From: Colwellia sp. 39_35_sub15_T18 | GTDB lineage: Bacteria > Pseudomonadota > Gammaproteobacteria > Enterobacterales > Alteromonadaceae | Direction of reading: 5' to 3' | Assembly: GCA_002162675.1 (NCBI GenBank) | Contig: MAAE01000051.1 | Location: 1-44,455 of the forward strand | Length of the DNA: 44,455 nucleotides | Notes under the pieces: model-generated | Told to the model about the DNA's origin: nothing | The model's input: only the letters and a program-made list of their open reading frames with translations | The model's database searches: none | Position numbers and translations under genes: made by a program | In this document: positions 27,361-36,290 of the stretch, one piece after another | Numbering within the stretch: position 1 is the first letter of the stretch | How the letters are laid out: every line of letters begins with the position of its first letter

Positions 27361-27981
27361 ATGATCATGTTGGCAGCAAGCCAAGGCTTTACATTGGCAT
27401 TAAGCATGATTATCCCTATTGGCAGTCAAAACTCTATGTTATTAACGCAAGGGATAAACAAAAATCACCACCTAATGACCGCGGCATTATTTATGCTATA
27501 CGACGCAATATTAATTAGCATTGGTGTGCTGGGTGGTAGCTTTATTTTATCCAGTAATGACACTTTGTTTACCCTACTCACCTGGGGTGGTATTGTTTTT
27601 TTACTGGCTTATGGCGCCATGTCATTTAAGTCAGCTGTTGTGAGTATGGCTGATAATTCAGCGGCTCTTATCAATCAAAAGTCTCTCAAAGTGGTGGTAA
27701 TAACAAGCTTAATAGTGACCTTTTTAAATCCTCATGCCTATATTGATACTGTTATGGTTATTGGTAGTGTTGGCGGGCAGTATAGTGGTGATGCAAAATT
27801 TTACTTTTTAATGGGCGCTATCTCTGGCTCTATAGTATGGTTTTCAAGCCTAGCATTGGGGGCTGCTAAATTGTCAGTAGTCTTAGCAAAACCCAAAGTT
27901 AAGCGTGTTATCGATACCTTAATTGGCTTGGTTATGTGGTTTATCGCTTGGTCATTGTTAATGTCTTGGTTGGCAAGGTAG
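27361..27981 (+). CDS. argO: LysE-family amino acid exporter, ArgO-like
   Basis: 206 residues with about six transmembrane helices. The ATG at 27361 was chosen because an upstream CAGGAA ribosome-binding site serves it and it gives the family's normal start (MLAASQGFTLALSMIIPIGSQNSMLL, residues 3-28); longer in-frame starts upstream add a basic tail. LysE/ArgO proteins export basic amino acids. It is paired divergently with the argP-like regulator, which supports arginine or lysine as substrate. Confidence 0.88.
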   Translation: MIMLAASQGFTLALSMIIPIGSQNSMLLTQGINKNHHLMTAALFMLYDAILISIGVLGGSFILSSNDTLFTLLTWGGIVFLLAYGAMSFKSAVVSMADNSAALINQKSLKVVVITSLIVTFLNPHAYIDTVMVIGSVGGQYSGDAKFYFLMGAISGSIVWFSSLALGAAKLSVVLAKPKVKRVIDTLIGLVMWFIAWSLLMSWLAR

Positions 27982-28003
27982 CCGGTAAATTAGCGACCTT
28001 GCC
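27972..28003. terminator. Hairpin between convergent argO and prsT-like genes
   Basis: GGCAAGGT (27972-27979) and ACCTTGCC (27996-28003) form a perfect 8-bp stem spanning the argO stop codon. There is no long T-run on either strand, so termination ability is uncertain. Confidence 0.4.
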
Positions 28004-28010
28004 GCATAAA

Positions 28011-30620
28011 CTACCAAGATTTAAGTAATGCTTTTGCTTGTTTTTTCTCTGCAAAAGCATCGTTACTTTCTACCGCTTCAATTAAGTATTTTCTTGCTTC
28101 CACATCGCGATTTAATCCGCTAAGTGTTACCGCTAAATGATATTTTATTTCCGCATTATTAAAATCTTTAACAAGCGCTTTTCTAAATAACGCTAAAGCT
28201 TGATCATATTCACCAAGTTGTGATTTTATCCAAGCCAGTGTGTCGATAATAGCAATGTTATCAGGTAAGTAATTATAGGCTTGCTGAGCATATTGTTTTG
28301 CTATTTGCTGGTTTCCTAAAGCAAAATGCACACTAGCAATGTTATTTAACAATAAGGGCAATTGTCCATATTGCTCTATTAAGGCTTCATAATTGTCAGC
28401 GGCTTGCTGTAATTGATCATTACTTTTATAACTATCTGCTAATGAAATCGCCACCATCATATCGTTAGGATATTTAACTAACCATTGTGATAAAGGCTTT
28501 ATCGCCTTATGTGTTTGTTGCTGTTTTTTGTAATTGCTATACAAGCCTAATATCGCTTGCTTTTGGTCTGACAATTTAAGTGCTTGTAAGTAAAAGCTTT
28601 CCGCTTTAACAAAATTGCCAATACTGCGGTACAAATCACCCTTAAGCGTTGCTGCCAAACTAGGGCTTGATGATAAGTTACTAATAGTGTTGATTAAGAT
28701 TAAAGCAAATTTTTCATCTTTATTTTCAATAACTAAATTAACTAGCCCTAAATGTGCCTGCAGTGATTTTTCATTGATGACAATGGCTTTTTTATATGAC
28801 GATATGGCCGCCTTTCTATTACCTGCTTCAATTTGTGCTTTAGCCAGTAAAATTAATGTTTTTTCTCTATCTTTGGTTTTACTTAAATGATCACGTAAGA
28901 CACTTACGGCCTGCTGATGATTATTTTGTTGTTGATACAAACTAGCCAGCAATAATAACGAATCTGGTTGTTTTAAGTTATGGCTCATAAACAGCTTTAC
29001 CGTTGCAATTGCTTTGTCTAACTGGTTGTTTCTTGCTAATACATGCGTTAAACGTACCAGCACATCTAAGTCGTTAGGGGCTAAAGCATAAGCCTTGTTT
29101 ATCCAAAGAGCGGCATTCTTTAAGTCTTTCTTCAATAAATAGGTATCAGAAATTTCCCCCATGATTAATACATTTTGTTCAAACACCAGTAGCTGTTTTT
29201 GCAAAAATAACAATGCTTGTTCAAAATCACCCGATATATTGTCTATTCTAGCCAAGTGCACGATGGCAAGCACGTTACTTTTATCTAATTGTAATGCTAA
29301 ATTGAAGGCGGCTTTTGCTTTAGCGGTATCACCAGATAAGCCGTAAACAACACCTAAGCGTTGTTGAAAAAAGCTTTCTGTTGGAAATTCATCGACAAGC
29401 TGAGCCAATATTTCAAGCGCCGCAGTATAATCTTGAGTATTCTGGTATGAATCAACCAACATTAATTTTATCTGCACACTATTCACTTTATTGTCTTTTA
29501 TTGCCGACAATGCTTTTATTGCGGTCTTATAATCGCCAGACTTCATATAAGTACGTGCTAAATTGCTAACACCAATAGGTGAATTTGGTTGGATTTTTAA
29601 TACTCTTTCAAAATAAAATTGCGCCTTTTGATTATCGCCTAACTGTAAATAACTAAGCCCTAACAAGGAGAGAATATTAATATTATTTGGCCGAGCTAAA
29701 TTCGTTTTACCTAACAGACTGCGGGCTAAGTTGGCCTCATCATTCTTTAAATCTATCGTGGCAATCATACTGACGGTGGCAATATCAAACTTGGTATAAG
29801 TAAGATATTGTACTAAATAACGACGAGCATCATTTAAGTTGCCAAATTGATAATTTGTTAAGCCCGCTAAGTAATAATAATCAGGGGTACTGCGCATAAC
29901 TTCAGGCGGAACAGCAGCTAATGTTGCGATAACTTCAGTGAGCTTTTTATCGCTGCTTTGTTTATCTTCTATGCTGACATTAATTATTGCTTTGAGATAA
30001 CCAGCTCTTGGCTCCGCTTGTTCAATAAAAGATAGTGCTTTATCTATTTGTCCTCTATTTAATGCTATTTGTGCGCGACCTAATAAGGCTAATTGTTTGT
30101 GTGGTGCTAACTTTAAAACCTGAATAAATGCTTTGTCCGCAGAGCTATATTGCTTCTTTCCTATATAAGCTTGACCACTTATGAGTAATAAATCGGTTTC
30201 AATAGCAATATTTCGCTCACCGGCAGCAGCAATAGCTAAAGCATCATCATATCTATGTTGTAGCAAATAGGCGTGACCAAACAAGGTGACTAAGCGGTCA
30301 TTATCTACTTGAGCTCTTTGTGCTCTTTTTAATTCTATTTCTGCAGCAACGCCATTGCCCTGCTCTATTAACACTTGAGCTAATAAAACTCTTGATGGCA
30401 TGTGATCGCTATTGGCCTGTAAAGCATTTTTTAAGTGAATTAAGCTTGCAGATAACTTCTCATTTTGAAAGGAAATAAGCGCTTGTTCATACCAGCTGTC
30501 AATATTCTCTGTTGATTGTTTTGCGATAACAAATGGAGCCAAGAAAAGCATGAAAGCTAATGAAAATTTTAGCTTGTTAATAGCCGTGAACTGAAAAGGT
30601 CGCGCGTGGAATAAAAACAT
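28011..30620 (-). CDS. PEP-CTERM system TPR protein, PrsT-like
   Basis: 869 residues. A hydrophobic signal sequence (about residues 15-33) is followed by about twenty TPR-like 34-residue repeats covering nearly the whole protein. This architecture matches the PrsT proteins of exosortase/PEP-CTERM systems, which are linked with exopolysaccharide export and PEP-CTERM sorting. The neighbour, transcribed in the opposite direction, encodes a PEP-CTERM protein, which supports the assignment. No XrtA-type exosortase, EpsI or glycosyltransferase genes are in this window, so the rest of the system must be elsewhere. PrsT is a family-level assignment; other TPR secretion proteins look alike. Confidence 0.78.
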   Translation of the reverse strand: MFLFHARPFQFTAINKLKFSLAFMLFLAPFVIAKQSTENIDSWYEQALISFQNEKLSASLIHLKNALQANSDHMPSRVLLAQVLIEQGNGVAAEIELKRAQRAQVDNDRLVTLFGHAYLLQHRYDDALAIAAAGERNIAIETDLLLISGQAYIGKKQYSSADKAFIQVLKLAPHKQLALLGRAQIALNRGQIDKALSFIEQAEPRAGYLKAIINVSIEDKQSSDKKLTEVIATLAAVPPEVMRSTPDYYYLAGLTNYQFGNLNDARRYLVQYLTYTKFDIATVSMIATIDLKNDEANLARSLLGKTNLARPNNINILSLLGLSYLQLGDNQKAQFYFERVLKIQPNSPIGVSNLARTYMKSGDYKTAIKALSAIKDNKVNSVQIKLMLVDSYQNTQDYTAALEILAQLVDEFPTESFFQQRLGVVYGLSGDTAKAKAAFNLALQLDKSNVLAIVHLARIDNISGDFEQALLFLQKQLLVFEQNVLIMGEISDTYLLKKDLKNAALWINKAYALAPNDLDVLVRLTHVLARNNQLDKAIATVKLFMSHNLKQPDSLLLLASLYQQQNNHQQAVSVLRDHLSKTKDREKTLILLAKAQIEAGNRKAAISSYKKAIVINEKSLQAHLGLVNLVIENKDEKFALILINTISNLSSSPSLAATLKGDLYRSIGNFVKAESFYLQALKLSDQKQAILGLYSNYKKQQQTHKAIKPLSQWLVKYPNDMMVAISLADSYKSNDQLQQAADNYEALIEQYGQLPLLLNNIASVHFALGNQQIAKQYAQQAYNYLPDNIAIIDTLAWIKSQLGEYDQALALFRKALVKDFNNAEIKYHLAVTLSGLNRDVEARKYLIEAVESNDAFAEKKQAKALLKSW

Positions 30621-30727
30621 ACAACAATGATCCGTAAGTCGTTAGGTAAGCAATAAGTTGCCTCGCAAATTTGCAGTAATCATAATGACTAATGTTTATC
30701 TAAGCTAGTAAATAACGTCTATTATTT

Positions 30728-30763
30728 TTACACTTGTTACACTTGTTACACTTGTTACAATTG
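30728..30763. repeat. Four tandem 9-mers in the prsT-like/PEP-CTERM intergenic region
   Basis: TTACACTTG is repeated exactly three times, followed by one variant, TTACAATTG. The array lies between the two divergent PEP-CTERM genes, upstream of the palindrome and sigma-54 promoter. It could be a cluster of activator half-sites or a slippage-prone tract. Confidence 0.75.
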
Positions 30764-30783
30764 ATATAACCAATACACTTAAA

Positions 30784-30802
30784 ACAATCAGTAACTGATT
30801 GT
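30784..30802. promoter_or_regulatory. 19-bp perfect palindrome upstream of the PEP-CTERM gene
   Basis: ACAATCAGTAACTGATTGT is an exact inverted repeat (9 bp + 1 + 9 bp). It lies 22-40 bases upstream of the sigma-54 -24 element, consistent with an enhancer-type regulator operator. PEP-CTERM genes in other bacteria are known to use the PrsK/PrsR two-component system with RpoN; PrsR is the obvious candidate here. Confidence 0.65.
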
Positions 30803-30823
30803 ATTAAAACATAATAATTGTTT

Positions 30824-30839
30824 TGGTGTGTTTGTTGCT
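30824..30839 (+). promoter_or_regulatory. Sigma-54 (RpoN) promoter of the PEP-CTERM gene
   Basis: TGGTGTGTTTGTTGCT keeps the GG and GC dinucleotides with the required 10 intervening bases, and matches TGGCACG-N4-TTGCW at TGG, G, TTGC and W. It lies 66 bases ahead of the PEP-CTERM start codon, predicting a start near 30850. Confidence 0.7.
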
Positions 30840-30904
30840 TAAAATATATTTTTAACATAAAAGATACATTTATTGTAACTCGCAGACAATTATCAGGAAG
30901 TACT

Positions 30905-31678
30905 ATGTCATTCATTTTCAAAACAATTAAACCTTTAGCTATCGTCGCACTTTTAAGCGCTAGCCACGTATTTGCCGTCGATATATTAGTGGATACCACC
31001 TTTATTGATAATAATGGTGACAATGACGCTATCGGTGGATGGCAATTTGAAGTTAATAGTATGAATGTCCGTTGGACCGATGACGGTAACGTTACCGTTG
31101 ATGTGTTTACCAATTTCGGTGACTATAATGATAAATATGGCTCTGGTCATCATGGTATTAATAATATCGTATTTGGTGATCTATTAATCAGTACGGGTGG
31201 TGACACCAATGCCTTTGATTATGCTTTTAAATTAACGGACGGTCGCTTTGATAAGTATTACGGTTCTGGTTATAGTGAACATGATGGCAGCCTAGTAGAA
31301 ATTTCATCAACCATAACAGCGGGTCAATATCATGGTGCAGATGCAAATGTGCAGCACGATGGTCAAATTGCCGGTATTAATAATGGCAGTGGCAATGATG
31401 TTGCTGGTAGTTGGAGTGTAGATACACAAAATGCTGGTGGCAACCATGATAATTATGACAAATTGAGTTTTAACTTTAATGTTGATGGCATTGCCGCATT
31501 TCAAAACGCTAGTCAGTTAGCTTTCAGTTGGGCTATGTCTTGTGCTAATGACGTGATACATGGTGTAGTTAACGTCAGCAAACCTAACAAACCTGCCACA
31601 ATTCCTGAGCCTGCCACTATAATGCTATTTTTACTTGGCTTAGCGTTTATTGTGAGAAATAAAGCTAAAGCAAATTAA
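30905..31678 (+). CDS. PEP-CTERM exosortase-sorted surface protein
   Basis: 257 residues from the ATG at 30905 (AGGAAG ribosome-binding site). Signal peptide (about 1-24, ending SASHVFA), then a low-similarity Gly/Asp/Asn-rich extracellular body, then the C-terminal sorting signal TIPEPATIMLFLLG, a hydrophobic helix and basic tail RNKAKAN. Exosortases cut such signals near Pro-Glu-Pro as the protein is exported. The partner is a PrsT-like protein transcribed the other way. It is not close in sequence to the exosortase at 39232, whose own substrate is probably the adjacent small peptide. Confidence 0.88.
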   Translation: MSFIFKTIKPLAIVALLSASHVFAVDILVDTTFIDNNGDNDAIGGWQFEVNSMNVRWTDDGNVTVDVFTNFGDYNDKYGSGHHGINNIVFGDLLISTGGDTNAFDYAFKLTDGRFDKYYGSGYSEHDGSLVEISSTITAGQYHGADANVQHDGQIAGINNGSGNDVAGSWSVDTQNAGGNHDNYDKLSFNFNVDGIAAFQNASQLAFSWAMSCANDVIHGVVNVSKPNKPATIPEPATIMLFLLGLAFIVRNKAKAN

Positions 31679-31713
31679 CCTTTAACACTATTTGATTTTG
31701 TGAATTTAGTTAT

Positions 31714-31743
31714 AAAAAAACCTGCGTAAACGCAGGTTTTTTT
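31714..31743. terminator. Bidirectional Rho-independent terminator
   Basis: AAAAAAACCTGCG and CGCAGGTTTTTTT, with loop TAAA, form a perfect stem with A/T tracts on both sides, so it can end transcripts from both the PEP-CTERM gene and the receptor gene. Confidence 0.92.
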
Positions 31744-31764
31744 GGTTTAACTTCTGAGTATTAT

Positions 31765-34029
31765 TTAAAAGAAATTAGCTTTAAATTCAACACCAAAGAA
31801 ACGAGGCTCGTTTACATAACCTGTTAAGTTGTTGAAATCGATAGCACCGGTAAGTTGTTCTTCATCAAGAATATTTCGTGCATAAGCTGCCACTTCATAT
31901 TCAGCGCCGTCAGTGTCCCACTCATAACCAACACGCAAACCACCTTCCATTAATGAATCACCCGTAAATTCTTTAGATTCATATAAGAAAAAGCTTACTT
32001 CGCTACGGTAAGACCAGTCTGTATATACATACAACTCACCTTCACCAAGCTCTTTGGTCCAACGGGCACTTAAATTACCAATCCATTCTGGAGATTGTGG
32101 TAATGAATTACCGTCAATAATGACTCTACCATCAGCATTTAGAGGGTCGGTAATTGTACAACCACCACCACAGCCTGCTACAGAAATAGTATCGTCTTGT
32201 AACTCTGTATGGTTATAACTCAAACTTGCGCCGAAAACTAGATTGTCTGTTGCCCAAAATTCAGAGTCAACTTCAAAACCATAGCCAACAGACTTATCAG
32301 CATTCAATAGGCTGGCTATATTTCCTGAACCACCTACGGCCGTTAGTTGTTGATCATCAACAACATAGTAATAAACAGAGCCATCAACTCTTGCCGTATT
32401 ATCTAAAAGTGTTGATTTAAAACCCGTTTCAATTGAGGTAACTGTTTCAGAGTCAGCAGTGGTATGCGATGCTGAAAATAATAAACTACGACCTTGAATA
32501 CTTGGAGCTCGGTAACCTTTAGCTAAACGACCATAAAGGTTAACATCGTCATTTAATTTATAGTTGATGCTAATATCACCACTGATTTGTGAATCATCAA
32601 CCGTTGCAGACTCGCTAAATCCTGGAGCACCAAAGGGTGATAACACTAACGTGCCGTCCCAATTACGTTCATCATCAGAGTAACGGATACCTGCGGTTAG
32701 GTTCATTCTCTCTGAAATTTCTATATCAAATGAAGCAAAAACAGCCCAAGCAGTTGTTTCCATATTCTGTACGGCAAGACCATCTTGTACACCGTCAGCT
32801 AAAGTATTAAAGCTTAAGTTATTAATGGTTAAGTCTTCATCAAAATAGAAAAAACCGACTTGGTAATCAAATTTGCCTAAATCATTACTAGCAAATCTAA
32901 CTTCTTGTGTGACCTGAGAGTGATCAGGCATAGAAGCACCTGTTTCTGAAGGGAAAGGAATAAAGCCAGGCCCCATATCAGGTAAGAATGAAGCACCGTA
33001 GCCACCATCAATATCACCCACAGAGAATATCTCAGCAGACTCATAACCGGTAACAGAAGTTAACGTGTAATCACCAAGGTTATACTCTAGCTTCAAGCTT
33101 GAGCCCTGCATTTCAACCGTTTGCTTATTACGAACGGCAGCATCTTGGAATACAACTTCACGGTCAAAGTCATCAATTAATTCATTGGTACCAGGCTTAA
33201 TAATATTGGCTCTAAAAACACGGGCATCTGCATCGGCATCTCTAAAATGGTAATTAAAGAGTGCTGAAAAATCATCATTGGGTTCCCATAACAACTGAAT
33301 TCTACCCGCAGTTTCACCGTAACCACCTAGCTGATCTTTTTGCTCAAAACCCGGAGCTTGGTTATCAATATAATCTTCTCTGTCTTGTTGTAATAAAGAA
33401 ACACGAGCAGACAGGGTATCTGTTAACCCACCACCAACCGCTAAACGTAAATCTGTTGAGTCATAGCTACCATAAGAGGCAGAAATAGCAGCATCAAAAT
33501 CTTGAGTTGGTCGTTTTGATTGAACTTTAACAATACCAGCCGTGGTGTTACGACCAAATAATGTACCTTGTGGACCACGTAAAACTTCTACGCGTTCAAT
33601 ATCAAACATTGGCATGCCCTTGGTTAAGGCATTTTCGAGTACAACATCATCATAAATTAACGAAACAGGTTGTGATGCTAGTAAATCAAAATCTGTGTTA
33701 CCTAAACCTCGAATATAAAAACGAGGAAAAGTACGGCCAAATGAAGACTCTATCAATAAACTGGGTACTTTAGCCGAAAGTGCACGAACATCCATGCCTG
33801 AAGAACCAAGTACTTCTAATTTTTTTGGTGTTAATGCTGAAACTGAAATGGGTACATCTTTAATATTCTCTGTACGCTTACGCGCGGTAACTTCAATCAC
33901 TTCAATGCCAACTACTTTTTCTTTTGCAGCCGTTTCTGCTGCTAAAGCATTTGTTGAAACACAGGCAACACTGGTCAGTAATGACGCTTGCACACATAAA
34001 GATAGTGCACTTTGCTTAAACACTTTCAT
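31765..34029 (-). CDS. TonB-dependent outer-membrane receptor
   Basis: 754 residues. Signal peptide (about 1-30), a TonB-box-like IEVIEVTAR, a plug domain (residues 50-170) and a 22-strand beta-barrel ending ...GVEFKANFF with a C-terminal Phe. The sequence family (ARKRTENIKDVPISVSAL, RGPQGTLFGRNTTAG) is that of receptors common in marine Alteromonadales for large or hydrophobic substrates. It begins 93 bases after deoB in the same direction, so a link to nucleoside use is possible, but the substrate is unknown. Confidence 0.93.
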   Translation of the reverse strand: MKVFKQSALSLCVQASLLTSVACVSTNALAAETAAKEKVVGIEVIEVTARKRTENIKDVPISVSALTPKKLEVLGSSGMDVRALSAKVPSLLIESSFGRTFPRFYIRGLGNTDFDLLASQPVSLIYDDVVLENALTKGMPMFDIERVEVLRGPQGTLFGRNTTAGIVKVQSKRPTQDFDAAISASYGSYDSTDLRLAVGGGLTDTLSARVSLLQQDREDYIDNQAPGFEQKDQLGGYGETAGRIQLLWEPNDDFSALFNYHFRDADADARVFRANIIKPGTNELIDDFDREVVFQDAAVRNKQTVEMQGSSLKLEYNLGDYTLTSVTGYESAEIFSVGDIDGGYGASFLPDMGPGFIPFPSETGASMPDHSQVTQEVRFASNDLGKFDYQVGFFYFDEDLTINNLSFNTLADGVQDGLAVQNMETTAWAVFASFDIEISERMNLTAGIRYSDDERNWDGTLVLSPFGAPGFSESATVDDSQISGDISINYKLNDDVNLYGRLAKGYRAPSIQGRSLLFSASHTTADSETVTSIETGFKSTLLDNTARVDGSVYYYVVDDQQLTAVGGSGNIASLLNADKSVGYGFEVDSEFWATDNLVFGASLSYNHTELQDDTISVAGCGGGCTITDPLNADGRVIIDGNSLPQSPEWIGNLSARWTKELGEGELYVYTDWSYRSEVSFFLYESKEFTGDSLMEGGLRVGYEWDTDGAEYEVAAYARNILDEEQLTGAIDFNNLTGYVNEPRFFGVEFKANFF

Positions 34030-34122
34030 TCGCTCTCTCCCAAGGGTTTTTAATGTTTTATTATATTTACTTTAATTGATGACTTTATTATTACAATTTA
34101 AGAATTTATTTTTATAGTCTAG

Positions 34123-35388
34123 CTACTTTTTGTATAACTCAGATAGGAAACTTGTTCCGTAAGCCATTGCTTCTACGTTGAAAAGTTCAGCTATGGTTTG
34201 CCCTAAATCGGCAAAAGTAGCTCTTTGTCCGAGCGGCACCGATTGTACCAAATGATGATAACTTAACAAGGGGACAAATTCTCGAGTGTGATCATTACCT
34301 GGCCAAGTAGGGTCACAACCATGGTCGGCCGTTAAAAACAGCACATCATCGGCATGCATTTGTTTGATTATTTCAGGTAAGCGTAAATCAAAGGCTTCTA
34401 ATGCTTGTGCATAGCCGACAGGATCACGACGATGACCATAGTCTTGGTCAAAATTAACTAGGTTAGTGAAAATAAGGCTATTGTTTGCTGCGGTATCAAT
34501 ATGTTTTATTGTTGCATCAACTAAGGCATCTATGCCTGTTGCTTTTGTCTTAACACTAATACCTTGATGGGCAAAAATATCGGCTATTTTGCCCACGCTG
34601 ATCACCTGTCCACCTGAGTTAGTTATTTTCTCAAGTACGGTTGTGTCGGGTGGCAACACTGAATAGTCACGCCTGTTACCTGTGCGAGCAAAATCACTCT
34701 TATCAGTACCAATAAATGGCCTAGCGATCACTCGGCCAATATTTAAATCGGCGTCATCAAGCAATTCACGTACTTGCTCGCAGTAAATATACAAATTATC
34801 TAAACCAAAATGCTCTTCATGCGCGGCTACTTGAAAAACACTGTCGGCTGAAGTGTAACAAATAGGCAAGCCTGTGCTGATATGCTCAGCGCCTAAAGCA
34901 TTGATGATGTCAGTACCCGAAGCATGACAGTTGCCTAGCATTCCGTTAAAACCAGTTTTTTCATTAATGGCAGTGATTAATTGGTCTGAAAAGGTGTCAG
35001 TTTTTTTGTCAAAATATCCCCAATCAAATAACACCGGTACTCCTGCCATTTCCCAGTGACCACTGGGCGTATCTTTGCCCGTGCTAATTTCATCCATATA
35101 ACCATAAGCACCTTGTTGCGGTGCAAAGTAAAAATCGTCTATATTTTTGTTAGCCGCGGTTAAGCTTGCTGCAAAATTTTGCCACGTTTTAGCGCTACTC
35201 GCTTGCTTGCTGAGTTCATGTAAGCCCAAGGCCCCTAAATGGGGTAATTGAATGACTTTGTGTTCTTTTTCAAAATAATACTGAGCTAGATTGATAAAGG
35301 TGTTAGCCCCTATATCACCAAAGTCTTCAGCATCATTCGAGTATCCAACACCAAAACTATCAAGTACTAAAATAATTGCTCTCGCCAT
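34123..35388 (-). CDS. deoB: Phosphopentomutase
   Basis: 421 residues. Alkaline-phosphatase-superfamily metal ligands are seen in LDSFGVGYSND and TADHGCDPTWPGNDH, and the phosphorylated Thr lies in STGKDTPSGHWE. The enzyme interconverts (deoxy)ribose-1-phosphate and -5-phosphate, linking DeoD to DeoC. It is transcribed away from udk, sharing a 210-base promoter region. Confidence 0.95.
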   Translation of the reverse strand: MARAIILVLDSFGVGYSNDAEDFGDIGANTFINLAQYYFEKEHKVIQLPHLGALGLHELSKQASSAKTWQNFAASLTAANKNIDDFYFAPQQGAYGYMDEISTGKDTPSGHWEMAGVPVLFDWGYFDKKTDTFSDQLITAINEKTGFNGMLGNCHASGTDIINALGAEHISTGLPICYTSADSVFQVAAHEEHFGLDNLYIYCEQVRELLDDADLNIGRVIARPFIGTDKSDFARTGNRRDYSVLPPDTTVLEKITNSGGQVISVGKIADIFAHQGISVKTKATGIDALVDATIKHIDTAANNSLIFTNLVNFDQDYGHRRDPVGYAQALEAFDLRLPEIIKQMHADDVLFLTADHGCDPTWPGNDHTREFVPLLSYHHLVQSVPLGQRATFADLGQTIAELFNVEAMAYGTSFLSELYKK

Positions 35389-35489
35389 AAAAACAGCCCT
35401 TTCCTAGATTAATAACAAAATTTACATGACCAATTAGTCAGGTTATGCTAATTTAATGCTTTTATTGCACTCAAACAAGTTTTTACTCA

Positions 35490-35572
35490 ACTATGTTAAA
35501 GTGTTAGTGATTTTAATTAGCATTATACTATAATTAAAATAATAAAATAAAATCCCATATTCTTAACATAGT
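35490..35572. promoter_or_regulatory. Pair of 10-bp inverted operator-like sites between deoB and udk
   Basis: ACTATGTTAA (35490-35499) and TTAACATAGT (35563-35572) are exact inverted copies 63 bases apart, in the divergent deoB/udk promoter region. Equal distance to both genes suggests one regulator binding two sites, perhaps by DNA looping, as with DeoR or CytR control of deo genes. No such regulator gene is in the window. Confidence 0.5.
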
Positions 35573-35598
35573 CTGCTTTATTACTCACGGAAATTTCA

Positions 35599-36237
35599 AT
35601 GACGCAACCAAGTAAAACAACGGTAATTGCTATTGCGGGCGCCTCGGCATCAGGCAAATCACTTTTTGCTGAAACTATCTATAATGAGTTGCTGCCAGAG
35701 CTTGGCAAAGACGGCATATCAATTATAAAAGAAGATGCTTATTACCGAGATCAATCCCATTTGACGATGGATGAACGTATACAGACTAATTATGATCATC
35801 CCAAAGCATTTGAGCATGAGCTATTAAGTGAACATTTAACCGCTTTAATCAATCAACAGCATGTTAACTGCCCAGTATATTGTTATAAAACCCATACCCG
35901 AACCCAAGAAACAGTTAAAGTTAAGTCAACAAAAATTATTCTAGTAGAAGGGATATTGCTATTATCAAATCCCCAGCTGCGTGACTGTTTTGATATAAAA
36001 GTTTACATGGATACGCCATTAGATATTTGTTTGATTAGGCGTATTGAACGAGACACCCTTGAGCGAGAACGTAGTTTAATTTCTATTACCACACAATATC
36101 TGTCTACTGTTCGTCCTATGTACTATCAGTTCATTGAGCCATCGAAAGCGTGGGCCGATATCGTGATCACCCGTGGCGGTAAAAATCGTATGGCGATTGA
36201 AGTATTAAAAGCAAAAATTCGACAATTATCTCAATGA
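35599..36237 (+). CDS. udk: Uridine kinase
   Basis: 212 residues. The P-loop GASASGKS is near residue 15, the substrate region DHPKAFEHELLSEHL follows near 75, and IILVEGILLL is Walker B-like. It phosphorylates uridine and cytidine with ATP or GTP. It starts the co-directional nupC-deoC-tdk run; the 53-base gap to nupC suggests an operon. Confidence 0.95.
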   Translation: MTQPSKTTVIAIAGASASGKSLFAETIYNELLPELGKDGISIIKEDAYYRDQSHLTMDERIQTNYDHPKAFEHELLSEHLTALINQQHVNCPVYCYKTHTRTQETVKVKSTKIILVEGILLLSNPQLRDCFDIKVYMDTPLDICLIRRIERDTLERERSLISITTQYLSTVRPMYYQFIEPSKAWADIVITRGGKNRMAIEVLKAKIRQLSQ

Positions 36238-36290
36238 TTTTAACCAATTATTTACTCTTTAACTCATTAAAAAAATAATAAGAGAGCTTT

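Noticed and set aside
30641..30660. Possible sigma-54 promoter for the prsT-like gene on the minus strand (GGCAACTTATTGCT)
   Set aside because: The GG and GC dinucleotides are separated by 9 bases instead of the required 10, so it is unlikely to be functional.
30700..31113. Minus-strand open frame over the PEP-CTERM promoter
   Set aside because: It runs over the tandem repeats (NKCNKCNKC pattern), the palindrome and the sigma-54 promoter, and has no ribosome-binding site; it is the complement of the real gene and its regulatory region.
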